A stretch of 64,000 bases of DNA from Natronococcus roseus. GTDB lineage: Archaea; Halobacteriota; Halobacteria; Halobacteriales; Natrialbaceae. The notes under the pieces are model-generated. The model saw nothing but the letters and a program-made list of their open reading frames with translations. It had not been told where the DNA came from and ran no database searches. The stretch spans positions 838,918 to 902,917 of the forward strand of contig NZ_JBHLJR010000001.1 in assembly GCF_043677095.1 (NCBI RefSeq), written 5' to 3'. This document shows positions 1 through 9,352 of the stretch, piece by piece. The translations under genes and the position numbers were made by a program. Position 1 is the stretch's first letter, and every line of letters starts with the position of its first letter.

Positions 1-567
1 GTTTACGAGCCGCGGCGGCTCGAACAGCTCGATCCCGAGGAACGGAACCACGATGGCGTTCCCGAGAAACGCGTCGAACAGCGGGATCAGAAACGCCGCC
101 GGTGGGAAGTACGACACCATCAACACGCCGAGCATGAGCGGCCCCTTCCCGGGGAAGTCGAGCCGCCCGAAGACGTAGCCGGCGAGGCTCGCGACCAGCA
201 GGACGATGATCGTCGTGACCGTCGCGAGCACGAAGCTGTTGAACACGTAGAGGTGGAACGGGATCTGCTGGAACACCTCGACGAACGCCTGCGGGTTGAA
301 CCCCTGTGGATGGGGGAACTCGATCCCGATAACCGGAAGCGACCAGTCACCGGTCAGAATCTGGCTGTTCGGCGTCAGCGCCAGCACCAGTAGCCAGTAG
401 AACGGGAACAGCGTCGTCACGAGGAAGAAGCCACACGCCACGTAGAACAGCGCCCGATAGAGGCGAGCGCGCTTCTCGTCGTCTCCGATAACGCCTTTGG
501 TCCACTTCGCGATAACGCCGTCTTCGGCGTCCTCGGAGTCAGACCGTTGTTCGGTTGTCGTAGCCAT
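1..567 (-). CDS. Sugar ABC transporter permease, MalG-like (partial, 3' end outside window)
   Basis: Inner-membrane permease of a binding-protein-dependent carbohydrate importer. The first 189 residues are present; the C-terminal part, including the EAA loop, lies beyond the window edge. An acidic cytoplasmic N-terminus leads into a first membrane segment (around residues 38-60, FYVACGFFLVTTLFPFYWLL). A long periplasmic loop follows, then two more hydrophobic segments, as in MalG/UgpE proteins. The ATG lies one base after the stop of the MalF-like gene, so the two are translationally linked. No ATPase gene is visible; it may follow outside the window or be shared. The assignment to the carbohydrate family is firm, but the substrate is unknown. 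Confidence 0.85.
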   Translation of the reverse strand, partial: MATTTEQRSDSEDAEDGVIAKWTKGVIGDDEKRARLYRALFYVACGFFLVTTLFPFYWLLVLALTPNSQILTGDWSLPVIGIEFPHPQGFNPQAFVEVFQQIPFHLYVFNSFVLATVTTIIVLLVASLAGYVFGRLDFPGKGPLMLGVLMVSYFPPAAFLIPLFDAFLGNAIVVPFLGIELFEPPRLVN

Positions 568-568
568 G

Positions 569-1588
569 TCAGAATCCCTCCTTGTACTGTCTGTAGATCA
601 CGATCATCGCGAGGATGCCGATGATCCCCGCCGTTACGAACGCGATCGCCGACGCGAGTCCGCGATGCGTGTTGAACGTCTCGACGACCATACACGACAG
701 CGACGGCACGACCGTACAGCTCGAGGTGATGTCGATCAGGCCGTAGATTCGCATCGCGTCGATCGTCCGGAAGAGGACGGCGATGGCGACGGCGGGCAGA
801 ACCAGCGGCAGCGTGATCAGCTTGAACTGCTGCCAGCGGCTCGCGCCGGCGACCCTCGCGACGTCGTAGAGGCTGCGGTCGACGCTCTGGAGGCCGGCCA
901 GGATCAGCAGGGCCATGAACGCCGTCGTCTTCCAGATGTCGGCGATGGTAACGATGATCAGGGCGCTCAGCGGATCGTTGAGCGTGTTCGTCGGCGCGAG
1001 GATCCCGACGTTTGCGAGATACTCCGTCAGGAACCCGGTGCTCGGGTGGAACATCAGGTAGAAGATCATCCCCTGGATGACCAGCGGGATCGCCCACGGG
1101 ATGATGATGGCGACGCGGACGAGGCGTCGGCCGCGGAACTCCTGATCGAGGATCAGCGCCTGCCCGAACCCGATGACCGTCTCGAAGAAGACGCTCACGA
1201 TGGTAAACACGAGCGTCACGACCAGGGCGCTACGGAACCAGCCGCCGACGTGGACGAACGGGAAGCTCGAGGACGTGCTCACGTCGGGCAGGAACATCGT
1301 CGACCCGGGGAAGTCGGGGTCGCGGGCGCCGGTGAACATGTCGACGTAGTTCTGGAGGCCGACGAACTCCGGGTCGCCGGTTCCCAGCACGTTGACGTAC
1401 ATCGACAGCTCGAACGTCCGCAGGAGCGGATAGAGCGCGATCGCACCCAGGATGACGAATACGGGCGTCAACAGCAGGTACGCGAACGCGGTTTCGCCGA
1501 GATTCTCGAGCCACCGGGTGACCGCGACCAGCGGTCCCGAGCGCCGAGATTCTCGGTTTGCGGTATCCGCCTCTTGTTCCGTACTCAT
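569..1588 (-). CDS. Sugar ABC transporter permease, MalF-like
   Basis: Integral membrane permease of 339 residues with six predicted membrane spans. The EAA-type cytoplasmic loop is recognisable (LYDVARVAGASRWQQF, followed by LPLVLPA), which is the docking site for the ATPase. The N-terminal 35 residues are polar and acidic. A large extracellular loop between spans 1 and 2 (roughly residues 60-120) is typical of MalF-like proteins. It sits two bases downstream of the solute-binding lipoprotein gene and one base upstream of the MalG-like gene, so all three form one operon. The neighbouring TrmB-type regulator suggests a di- or oligosaccharide such as maltose or trehalose (inference). Confidence 0.9.
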   Translation of the reverse strand: MSTEQEADTANRESRRSGPLVAVTRWLENLGETAFAYLLLTPVFVILGAIALYPLLRTFELSMYVNVLGTGDPEFVGLQNYVDMFTGARDPDFPGSTMFLPDVSTSSSFPFVHVGGWFRSALVVTLVFTIVSVFFETVIGFGQALILDQEFRGRRLVRVAIIIPWAIPLVIQGMIFYLMFHPSTGFLTEYLANVGILAPTNTLNDPLSALIIVTIADIWKTTAFMALLILAGLQSVDRSLYDVARVAGASRWQQFKLITLPLVLPAVAIAVLFRTIDAMRIYGLIDITSSCTVVPSLSCMVVETFNTHRGLASAIAFVTAGIIGILAMIVIYRQYKEGF

Positions 1589-1590
1589 GC

Positions 1591-3069
1591 TTACGACTCG
1601 CTTTCTTCGAGCGCTTCCTGAAGATCAGCAGCGGCGTCTTCGGGGCTTACGTCGCCGGCAACGGCCTGATTGAGCTGCTCTGCGATGATCTCCGCCTGCG
1701 ACGGCCACTGCTCGGTGACGGGACGAGGCATCGCGTTCTCGCCGGCGACGCGCAGCGTCTCCATGTAGTGACCGATCGGTCCGACCTCGTCGGCGTCGGT
1801 CGCCTCCTCGTCGTCGAACAGGTCCGGCTTCGGCGGCAGCCAGGCGACGACCTCGAGCATCCCGAGGTTGAAGTCGTCCTCGGTCATCGCCTGCATGACC
1901 TGCACGGCCTCCTCGGTGCGTTCGGAGTTCGGGTTGAGTCCGATGTGCCAGCCACCCTGTGCGGACGTGGTGCCGCCCGCGCCAGGCTGGGCGGCCTCGT
2001 CCTCTTCGACCGCGTAGGGGATCGGCATCGCGCCGAGGTCGTCCTCGTCGTCGAAGGGGTAGTCGTCGTCCTCGAGCGTCCCGGGAACGATGTACGGCCA
2101 GTTGCGCAACATCGCGGCCTGGCCCGACGAGAACGGCTCGCGGGCGCCCTCCTCGTCCCAGGAGGTGATGTCGGTCGGGGCGATCCCGGTCGGGTACTCC
2201 TCAAGCGTGTCGTCGTCCTGTTCGTCCGCGACGAACGTCCGCATCATCGCGAGGGAGTCGATGAACTCCTCCTCGTCGATGGTTACAGGACGGTCGCCGA
2301 CGGGACCGCCGAGGTTGTCCTCGCCGCCGAAGTACGCGCCGCCCCAGGAGGTCATGACCTCGTTGAAGCTACAGCAGGAGGTTCCCTCGTAGATGTCGAA
2401 CTGGGTCGCCAGTCCGACCTCCGCGTCCGAGGAGTCGACCATCTCTTCGGTGATCTCGGCCCACTCCTCCCAGCTCATCGGCTCGGTCTCCCACTCGTCG
2501 AAGTCGTCGTCGTCGTAGCCGGCGTCGCGGGCGTAGTTCTTGTTGTAGTACAGGCAGCCGTAGTCCGGGAACAGCGGCAGCGCCATGAGATCGTCCGTCT
2601 CGGGATCGCGGGCCGTGTCGACGAACGCCTCGAAGTACTCCTCGTCGATGAGTTCCAGCGTTTCGTCGTCGAGCTCCTCCGAGAGGTTCGCGAGGTAGCC
2701 GTTCTCGATGAGCACGTTCGTCCAGCCGGTGTCACACATCATGAGGTCCGGCTCGCTCTCGCCGGCCTCGATCAGCTGCGAGTAGGTGTCTCGCTGGTCG
2801 CCGGTGTCGTCCGACTGGGAACTGAAGCTGATCTCGATGTCCTCGTCTAACCCGTTCTCGTAGAGCAGGTCGGGCATCCCGTCTTCGACGTCGTCGATGG
2901 TAGTCGATCCCATCGCGATGACGACGCCCTCGCCGTCGTCGCCGCTGTCGCCGTAGATACAGCCGGCGAGGCTGACCGTCGCGCCGGTCGCACCGGCCGC
3001 GGCGACGAACGTCCGCCGCGAGACGCTGGATTCGGATTCGGTACTCCCCCGTGAATATCTACCACTCAT
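1591..3069 (-). CDS. Extracellular sugar-binding lipoprotein of ABC importer
   Basis: Substrate-binding protein of 492 residues that captures sugar outside the cell and delivers it to the two permeases encoded downstream. A twin-arginine signal (SRRTFV, Arg18-Arg19) precedes a hydrophobic stretch and a lipobox ending LAGC at Cys37, so it is exported folded by Tat and lipid-anchored. The mature part is very acidic, a halophilic adaptation, and matches the MalE/UgpB-like cluster 1 fold in size (for example DPETDDLMALPLFPDYGCLYYNK, a typical hinge-region segment, split here only by eye). A TATA box lies about 25-33 bases before the ATG. It is the first gene of the importer operon. The sugar is not determined. 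Confidence 0.9.
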   Translation of the reverse strand: MSGRYSRGSTESESSVSRRTFVAAAGATGATVSLAGCIYGDSGDDGEGVVIAMGSTTIDDVEDGMPDLLYENGLDEDIEISFSSQSDDTGDQRDTYSQLIEAGESEPDLMMCDTGWTNVLIENGYLANLSEELDDETLELIDEEYFEAFVDTARDPETDDLMALPLFPDYGCLYYNKNYARDAGYDDDDFDEWETEPMSWEEWAEITEEMVDSSDAEVGLATQFDIYEGTSCCSFNEVMTSWGGAYFGGEDNLGGPVGDRPVTIDEEEFIDSLAMMRTFVADEQDDDTLEEYPTGIAPTDITSWDEEGAREPFSSGQAAMLRNWPYIVPGTLEDDDYPFDDEDDLGAMPIPYAVEEDEAAQPGAGGTTSAQGGWHIGLNPNSERTEEAVQVMQAMTEDDFNLGMLEVVAWLPPKPDLFDDEEATDADEVGPIGHYMETLRVAGENAMPRPVTEQWPSQAEIIAEQLNQAVAGDVSPEDAAADLQEALEESES

Positions 3070-3091
3070 GAACGAGAATATTGAATTGTAC

Positions 3092-3103
3092 CTATTTATA
3101 ATT
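3092..3103 (-). promoter_or_regulatory. TATA box of sugar importer operon
   Basis: On the minus strand the segment reads ATTATAAATAGG, centred about 28 bases before the ATG of the sugar-binding lipoprotein. That spacing implies a leaderless or nearly leaderless mRNA. The surrounding bases are unusually AT-rich for this genome. A TrmB operator (TACT-N7/8-AGTA as described in Halobacterium) was looked for in the adjacent 140 bases and not found in clear form. Confidence 0.7.
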
Positions 3104-3213
3104 GCTGGGTTAGTACAACGGCTGTAGTTAACTTCTCTCGGCCGCGCCGAGGAACAAGGCCGAATCGATCCTCGAGCCGCCGCGATGCGGGCGATCGGTC
3201 GTGCCGATCGCGG

Positions 3214-4290
3214 TTACACTGATGGATCGATCCCGATTCGGACCGCCTCGACGTCCTCGATTATCGCTCCCCAACCGCCGACGGTGTAGCTTTCGGTCCC
3301 GCTTTCGAGCGTGAAGCCGGCTTTCCCCGCGAACTGCGTGATCGGTATCGACCCTCCATCGTCGCCGGACGTTCCGGAGTAGGCGATGTCGGTGATCGTG
3401 CCGGAAACGGTGATCTCGCGACCGGTGTCCGTCTCGAACCCCTCGACGGTGGCCTCGACGCGCCGATCGTCCTCGAGCAGCGGTTCGATCCGACGCAGAC
3501 ACTCGCGGATGTCGACGTAGGTGGTCGGGGGTCGATCGTCCCGCGCCGAGTAGACGGGCTCGTAGACGTCCCAGAGACAGGTGCTAAAGTACCAGTAGAA
3601 GACGTAGGTGTGGGTGCGGTCGTTGACGAGAACGCCGTACTCGTTCGCCGAGTGTCTGTTCGGGGCGAAACACGTCCAGGCTCGATCGACGAGCGCCACG
3701 AACGGTGCAGGGATCCGACGGTACCGAGCCTCGGTACACGTACTGGCGAGGCGTTCGGTCGACGGCAGCGACGACTCCTCGGCCGTTTCGGGGAACAGAC
3801 ACACCTTGACGTCGGCGCCGTTCTCGCGGGCGGCCTCGAGTGCACCCTCGAGCGCGTCGAACTGGGCGGGAGTGAGTCCGATCTGCACCTGGTGGTCGGC
3901 CGACCGGACGAGTTCGTTCGCCCTGGCCAGGACGGTGTCGAACCGTTTGACGATGCTGACGGCGTGGTCCTCGATGTCGGGACGGGTCCATCGGGTTTCG
4001 ATCTCGTCGGCCGCGCTCTCGAGACGGGTCGCCCGCGACCGGAGGTCCTCGAGGACCTCCGTGGGGTCACGCGCCCGCGCCTGAAGGCTCTCCTGTTCGT
4101 ACGTTTCGACGTAGCCGCGTTCCTCGAGCCCCCGGAGCACGTCGTAGATCCGCGGGTCCGGCACCGAACTCGCCTGGGCGACGTCCGTTGCGGACGCCGA
4201 GCCCCGTTCGAGGAGGGTCACGAAGGCGTCGGCCTGGTACGGGGAGAGTCCCGCCTCCTCGAGGGTCGCCACGAGCTCGTCGGGATTCAT
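3214..4290 (-). CDS. TrmB-family sugar-responsive transcriptional regulator
   Basis: DNA-binding regulator of 358 residues. The N-terminus (about residues 8-75) is a winged helix of the TrmB type (LSPYQADAFVTLLERG, then DPRIYDVLRGLEERGYV). A helical linker follows. The C-terminal two thirds match the TrmB effector-binding region, ending in a beta-rich sugar-sensing domain. Family members repress or activate sugar transport and glycolysis/gluconeogenesis genes according to sugar levels. It lies directly upstream of the sugar ABC importer on the same strand, with about 145 bases between, so that operon is its probable target (inference). Length is normal for the family. Confidence 0.88.
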   Translation of the reverse strand: MNPDELVATLEEAGLSPYQADAFVTLLERGSASATDVAQASSVPDPRIYDVLRGLEERGYVETYEQESLQARARDPTEVLEDLRSRATRLESAADEIETRWTRPDIEDHAVSIVKRFDTVLARANELVRSADHQVQIGLTPAQFDALEGALEAARENGADVKVCLFPETAEESSLPSTERLASTCTEARYRRIPAPFVALVDRAWTCFAPNRHSANEYGVLVNDRTHTYVFYWYFSTCLWDVYEPVYSARDDRPPTTYVDIRECLRRIEPLLEDDRRVEATVEGFETDTGREITVSGTITDIAYSGTSGDDGGSIPITQFAGKAGFTLESGTESYTVGGWGAIIEDVEAVRIGIDPSV

Positions 4291-4498
4291 CCGGCGACCA
4301 CCGGACGGGCCACTCGTCGAACGAATCGATCGGCCGGGAATCCGCGTCGAATGCTCCGCGAGCAGCCATTAGCCCCCCATCGAACGCGCCCCCTGTATCG
4401 TGTGACCGATCGTCGCATAGCAGTGATATACAACAGTAATTGTAAAAAAGACTCTCGTTGTCGCTACACTGAAGACGATCGGGTCGGAACGCGACCGT

Positions 4499-5320
4499 AT
4501 GACCTCTCTCCTCGAGCGGATTCGACGGCCCGAGTACACCGGTTCGAACCGGTGTTGGCCCTGTACGATCACCAACGGCGCGCTGGTCGCGGTCGCCGCT
4601 ACCGCACTCGCTCTGATCCGCCGCCGCCGACTGGCCGCCGCGGTCGGGATCGCCGGACTCGCCTCGATCGGGCTTCGGGGCTACGTCATCCCGTACACGC
4701 CCCGCTTCGCGCCGCAGCTCGCGGCCGCGCTCTCGCTGGACCCCCACGACGCCGACGAGCCCGGCTCGCTCTCGGGAGTTTCCGACGGCGACGAGGCCGG
4801 CGACGACGCGGTCTCCGGCGAGGGGGTTCTCGCCGCGCTGGTCGAGGCGAACGTCGTCGTTCCCGACGGCGAGGAGCTGCGTCTCGAGCCCGCGTTCAGA
4901 TCGGCCTGGCGCGACGAGATGCGGTCGCTTCGCGACGACGACCTCGAGGCACTCGCCCGGCTCGCCGATCGACACACGGCGCCCGAAACCGACGTGTGGG
5001 TCGGGAGCAGCTTCGGTCGGTCCTACCTCGTCCTGCAGGGCGAGGCCGGCGGCATCGTCACCCTCCGTCGAGAGATCGCGGTCGCCGAACTCGGCGCTGC
5101 ACGCGCCCTCGAGTCGCGGGCCGACGACCCCGCGATCCGGCGCGCGGCCGGCCGACCGCTGCGCTCGCTGCTCGAGACGTGTCCGCTCTGTGAGGGTACC
5201 CTGGAGATCACGCAGGCTGCCTGCTGCGGCGAGGTTACGCCGATCGGATCGCTACCCTCGGAGAAGCTGTACTGCCCGGACTGTAACGTCCGGCTGTTTA
5301 CGTTCGATCGGGAGCAGTAG
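4499..5320 (+). CDS. Membrane-anchored zinc-ribbon protein, function unknown
   Basis: A 273-residue protein that I cannot assign a role. Two hydrophobic segments lie near residues 26-62 (ALVAVAATALALI and AAAVGIAGLASIGL). A soluble region follows that includes an acidic linker. The C-terminus is Cys-rich with CPLC, ACC and CPDC, consistent with one zinc ribbon. Codon usage and acidity match the neighbours, so it is a resident gene. It starts on the opposite strand to TrmB, with a 208-base intergenic region holding AT-rich sequence (around 4420-4450) that could serve either gene. Confidence 0.7.
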   Translation: MTSLLERIRRPEYTGSNRCWPCTITNGALVAVAATALALIRRRRLAAAVGIAGLASIGLRGYVIPYTPRFAPQLAAALSLDPHDADEPGSLSGVSDGDEAGDDAVSGEGVLAALVEANVVVPDGEELRLEPAFRSAWRDEMRSLRDDDLEALARLADRHTAPETDVWVGSSFGRSYLVLQGEAGGIVTLRREIAVAELGAARALESRADDPAIRRAAGRPLRSLLETCPLCEGTLEITQAACCGEVTPIGSLPSEKLYCPDCNVRLFTFDREQ

Positions 5321-5322
5321 CG

Positions 5323-6282
5323 CTACTCGGCGTCTCTGATCGCCCGAACCGCCTCGCGATCCGGCAGCGCCGTCATCGCGCCCGCGGCCGTCGTTGCCGT
5401 CGCGCCGACGGCGTTGGCGAACGCGAGCGTCTCCTCGAGATCGTCCCCGTCGGAGAGCGACGCGATCGCGCCGGCGACGAAGGCGTCGCCCGCTCCCGTC
5501 GTGTCGACGACGTCCGCTTCGTACCCGGGGTGGCTGGCAGTTCCGGACCACGGCGCGTCCTCGTCGGCGACGGCGAGCGCGCCCTCGCCGCCGCGAGTCG
5601 CGAGAACCGTCGACGGTCCCGCCTCGAGAGCCAGGACGTCCCGGGCCATCCCTTCGACGTCGTCGCCGGCGAACCCGAGCGCCTCGAGCTCCTCCTCGGC
5701 GGCCTTCAGCACGTCGACGTGTGCGAGGGCCTCGCGAACGACCTCGCAAAACTCGTCGTCGTCGGGCCACAGCTCCGGTCTGGCGTTGGGATCGAACGAG
5801 ACCGTACAGTCGTTGGCGGCGGCCCGCTCGAGCAGGTCAAGCGTCGCCTCCCGCGAGGAGCCACTGGAGAGGGCGACCCCGCCGGCGTGGACCCACTCGA
5901 GTTCTTCGAGTACCGCGTCGTCGATTCGGCCGGGCTCGAGGCGGGTGTCGGCGGTGTCGTCCCGGTAGAACGAGAACTCCCGATCTCCCGTCTCGTCGTG
6001 GGTGACGAACGCGAGCGTCGTCTTCGCGTCGGGATCGCGATCGAGAAAGCGATCCGGGAGGCCGTGTTCGTCGAGGGTTTCGACGAGGTAGCGGCCGAAC
6101 GGGTCCTCGCCGACGCGGGTCCAGAACAGCGGCGTCCGCTCGAGGCGCTCGAGCGCGACGGCGACGTTCGCGGGCGCGCCGCCGGCCCGTCGGTCGAAGC
6201 GCTCGACGCTCGAGATCGGCCCCGGATGCTCGGGGAGAAAGTCGATCAGCGTCTCGCCGGCGACCAGAATGTCGCGAGTCAT
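5323..6282 (-). CDS. PfkB-family sugar kinase (fructokinase-like)
   Basis: ATP-dependent sugar kinase of the ribokinase/PfkB family, 319 residues. The N-terminal sugar-binding signature (GGAPANVAVAL, residues 34-44) and the C-terminal signature DTTGAGDAF (from Asp260) are both intact. Asp266 is the expected catalytic base. The closest pattern by eye is bacterial-type fructokinase (GETLIDFLP start), but 2-keto-3-deoxygluconate or another hexose cannot be excluded. It ends three bases from the convergent zinc-ribbon gene. A sugar importer and a TrmB regulator 2-6 kb away make a shared sugar pathway plausible, although they are not in one operon. Confidence 0.85.
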   Translation of the reverse strand: MTRDILVAGETLIDFLPEHPGPISSVERFDRRAGGAPANVAVALERLERTPLFWTRVGEDPFGRYLVETLDEHGLPDRFLDRDPDAKTTLAFVTHDETGDREFSFYRDDTADTRLEPGRIDDAVLEELEWVHAGGVALSSGSSREATLDLLERAAANDCTVSFDPNARPELWPDDDEFCEVVREALAHVDVLKAAEEELEALGFAGDDVEGMARDVLALEAGPSTVLATRGGEGALAVADEDAPWSGTASHPGYEADVVDTTGAGDAFVAGAIASLSDGDDLEETLAFANAVGATATTAAGAMTALPDREAVRAIRDAE

Positions 6283-6334
6283 GTGCCCCCGTTCGTCCGC
6301 CGGGTGATAATGTGTTGCGAAGCGGGGCGCCCGG

Positions 6335-7768
6335 TCAGAAGATCAGTAGCAGGCCGATCACGACGACCGAGACGTACGCCGTGACGACGGCGGCGTAGGT
6401 CGCGAACTCCCGCCAGTCGAAGCCGTAGATCGAGAGCACGCTGGCGAAGAGGAACGCGAGCCAGAGGTTCGAGACGCCGGCGCCGTACATCGTCGCGACC
6501 AGCGCGGGCACGCCGTCGATTCCCGCCGCCGCCACCGCGGGCCCCTGGAGCAGCCAGAGCGAACCGGGGTCGGGCACCAGCAGGCCGAGCGCGAACGCGG
6601 CGACGTAGGAGCCGACGTACGGCAGCCCGGTCGCCGCCAACGCGTCGCCAAGTGGCGCGTACAGCGCCGCCTCCGTCAACAGCGCGAACGTCGCCGCGTA
6701 CAGCAGGAACGGGATCGCCATGTGGTTGGCCCACCGCGTCGCGTCCTCGGTCTTCTCGCGAAACGCCATCGGCGGCCCCTGCACGGCGAGTCCGACCACG
6801 ACCAGGCCGAACGCCAGCCAGGGCAGGGTCAACGCGCCGCCGGTACCGAAGTGCCACCCCAGCGAGGCGATCCCGATCGCGACGATGATCCACGTGAGCG
6901 ACTCGGCGTTCTCGAGGCGGTCCCCGGGCTCCCAGTCGACGGGATCGCGAACGGGCGCGTAGTGGTCGAAGGTCTCGCTGATCGAGCCCTCGAGGATCCG
7001 ATCCCGGTCCTCAAGCGGTTCGATCTCGCCGTCGTCGTCGGGCGCTAGCCACACCAGCAAGAGCGGCAGCGTCAGGACGAACAGTATCGTTGGAGCGAGG
7101 TTCGCCGGGTGGAGGAGGAACTCGCTCATCCCGATCGTCCCGGCGTCGTCGACCATGAAGTTCGCCAGTCCGGTGTCGTCGGCCGCGATCAGGGCGCCGG
7201 GGCTCGAGGGCCCCTGGTTGGCGACGACCAGCGCCAGCAGCCCGCCGGTCAGCACCGACGGGTAGTGAACCGCGGTGCCGCTCTCGCGGGCGCGCCGACA
7301 GAGCCGCTGGCCCAGCAGGATGCCGCCGATCAGGCCCAGCGCCCAGTTGAGCCAGCCGAGCGCGAGCGAGACGGTCGCCGTCGCGTAGATCACGCCCGCC
7401 TGACTCGTCGGCAGCGAGGCCGCGAGCCGGTCGAAGGCGGCGCCGACCCGCGGCGACTCGACGGCCGAGGCGCTGAGGATCCAGTAGAGGAGCAACAGCA
7501 TGTGCAACGCGAACAGGTCGTAGACGTAGAACCCGCCGCCGAGCAGCTCGAGCTGGGTCGTCGCCTCGAGTTCGGGGACAGTGACGACGATCGCGAGGAC
7601 GGCCAGCAACAGCGCGCCGACCAGCGACTCGGGGAAGTACTTCCCGAACGTCGGAACGAACGCGGTCCGGAGGTCGGTCTCGCTTTCGCGGTCGGCCTCG
7701 GCAGTGTCGGCCCCGTCGGCGGGCAGTTCGTTCTCCGCCGAGGTTGGCTCTCCCGCCATCGGGATCAC
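6335..7768 (-). CDS. AtoE-like short-chain fatty acid transporter, divergent paralog
   Basis: Polytopic membrane protein of up to 477 residues, related along its whole length to the gene directly upstream (for example NQGPSSPGALIAADDTG here against HQGLSGAALLLVATDG there). The AtoE family carries short-chain fatty acids such as butyrate or acetoacetate. The motif SGGGQW of the canonical paralog is replaced here by DPGSLW, so substrate or function may differ. The GTG start overlaps the preceding TGA (GTGA); an ATG three codons further in is the alternative. An acidic N-terminal tail of about 35 residues precedes the first span. The overlap suggests co-translation and perhaps a heteromeric pair. 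Confidence 0.8.
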   Translation of the reverse strand: MIPMAGEPTSAENELPADGADTAEADRESETDLRTAFVPTFGKYFPESLVGALLLAVLAIVVTVPELEATTQLELLGGGFYVYDLFALHMLLLLYWILSASAVESPRVGAAFDRLAASLPTSQAGVIYATATVSLALGWLNWALGLIGGILLGQRLCRRARESGTAVHYPSVLTGGLLALVVANQGPSSPGALIAADDTGLANFMVDDAGTIGMSEFLLHPANLAPTILFVLTLPLLLVWLAPDDDGEIEPLEDRDRILEGSISETFDHYAPVRDPVDWEPGDRLENAESLTWIIVAIGIASLGWHFGTGGALTLPWLAFGLVVVGLAVQGPPMAFREKTEDATRWANHMAIPFLLYAATFALLTEAALYAPLGDALAATGLPYVGSYVAAFALGLLVPDPGSLWLLQGPAVAAAGIDGVPALVATMYGAGVSNLWLAFLFASVLSIYGFDWREFATYAAVVTAYVSVVVIGLLLIF

Positions 7769-9180
7769 CCGAGCACCCCGATCATGAGCGCACCGGTCCC
7801 CATCACGACCCCCGAGAAGACGAACAGCACGGCGACGTAGCCCATCATATCACGGATGGTGAGTCCGGCGATCCCGAGCACCGGGATCGCCCAGAACGGC
7901 TGGATCATGTTCGTCCACTGGTCGCCCATCGCGAACGCGATCATCATGTGGTTCATCTCGGTGCCCTCGATCGACTGGGTCGCCGAGGCGTAGATCTCGC
8001 CCATGACGACCCACTGCCCGCCCCCGGAGGGGACAAAGAAGTTGACGATCCCGCCGGAGACGAACACGAGCGCGTACCACGTCGTGTCGGTGGCGTACTG
8101 GGCGGCCGTGTTCGCGATCAGTTCGACAAGCCCCGAGAACACCATGATCCCCATGATCCCGCCGTAGAACTGGAACTGGATGATGATCTGGCTGGCCCCG
8201 CGAATCGCCTCGTGGAAGACGTCGATGTAGCTTCGCAGCGACATGTGTGCAAGAAAACCCAGCCCGAACATCGCCGTGATGAGGACGTTGATGTCGAGGA
8301 CGTCCATGAACGGCTGGGTCGAGAACAGATAGAGGAGGTAGGCCCAGATAGCGGCGCCGACGCCGACACAGACCAGCGTGCTGTCGAGCACGGCCGCCTT
8401 GAGCCGCGAGTCCCGCAGCCGGTGGGGGCGCTCGCCGACGTCGCCGCCCTGCGCGCCCTCGCCGCGGGCGGCCCGCAGCTTCTCCTCGGGGACGGTCGTG
8501 ACGTTCTCCCGATCGGGCGCCATCAGCGGCATGAGGACGACGACGACCGCGACGATGGCGGCGATCATCACGAGATTGATCGGGTGGAAGATCGTCTCAG
8601 AGACCGGGATGACGCCCATCGTCTCCTCGGCGAAGTGGCCGTCGGTCGCGACGAGCAACAGCGCGGCGCCGGACAGCCCCTGGTGCCAGGGCAACAGCCC
8701 CGCGTAAGCCGTCGCGACCAGTAGCGGGTAGTGGACGTCCGTTCCCTGTTCGGCCATCGCGATCCCGACCTCCCGGGCCAGGATCGCACCGGCGACGAGG
8801 ACGACCCCCCAGTGGAAGAGTCCGAACAGCTGACCACAGAGCGCGACGACGAAGATTGCCTGGGTCTGACTGTTCGGGACCGAGGCGATCCGCCGGAGCC
8901 CACGCTTGATCGGCGGCGAGTCGGCGAGTGCCCATCCCGTTAACAGGGCGAGGGAGGCCTGCGTCGAGAACGTGATGACCTCCCAGAACCCCTCTCCCCA
9001 GTGGGTCGCGACGCCGACCGGCCCCTCGTCGGTGACGACCACCGCGATGACCATCGTCAGCAGCGTCAACAGTAGCGCGAAGATGAACGCGTCGGGTAGA
9101 AACCGCTTGATCAATCTGCTCGAGACGTCGCCCAATTGCGTGAAAAAGCGCCCGACGACGCCGGACCCTATTGTACTCAT
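7765..9180 (-). CDS. AtoE-family short-chain fatty acid transporter
   Basis: Membrane carrier of 471 residues with about 10-12 predicted spans, matching the AtoE/short-chain fatty acid transporter family throughout. It retains the conserved FFVPSGGGQW segment and a GDQWTNMIQPFW segment characteristic of the family. The ATG at MSTIGSG is chosen over an in-frame start 12 codons upstream, because the family begins near this point and the longer version adds only polar residues. Its stop overlaps the start of the downstream paralog by four bases. No thiolase, CoA-transferase or other fatty-acid gene is adjacent, so substrate specificity is not supported by context. Confidence 0.87.
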   Translation of the reverse strand: MSTIGSGVVGRFFTQLGDVSSRLIKRFLPDAFIFALLLTLLTMVIAVVVTDEGPVGVATHWGEGFWEVITFSTQASLALLTGWALADSPPIKRGLRRIASVPNSQTQAIFVVALCGQLFGLFHWGVVLVAGAILAREVGIAMAEQGTDVHYPLLVATAYAGLLPWHQGLSGAALLLVATDGHFAEETMGVIPVSETIFHPINLVMIAAIVAVVVVLMPLMAPDRENVTTVPEEKLRAARGEGAQGGDVGERPHRLRDSRLKAAVLDSTLVCVGVGAAIWAYLLYLFSTQPFMDVLDINVLITAMFGLGFLAHMSLRSYIDVFHEAIRGASQIIIQFQFYGGIMGIMVFSGLVELIANTAAQYATDTTWYALVFVSGGIVNFFVPSGGGQWVVMGEIYASATQSIEGTEMNHMMIAFAMGDQWTNMIQPFWAIPVLGIAGLTIRDMMGYVAVLFVFSGVVMGTGALMIGVLG

Positions 9181-9352
9181 CGTTCGCTCCGGACGGCCGC
9201 CTTCCGAGTCCACCACGCGGAACCGGCTCGACGATAGCGATCGTGATTCGGCACTGTCATCTGTTTGCTACCGTCTCACGGAGCCGGAAAAAGGTGCAGC
9301 CTGATTCGGAGTGTTGCCGGCTCTCCGATCCGAAATTGGCGGGACGTCCGAC

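Noticed and set aside
4540..4556. tRNA-like T-arm sequence CCGGTTCGAACCGG
   Set aside because: It lies inside the zinc-ribbon gene, is a simple palindrome, and no acceptor or anticodon arm surrounds it. No tRNA gene was found in the window.
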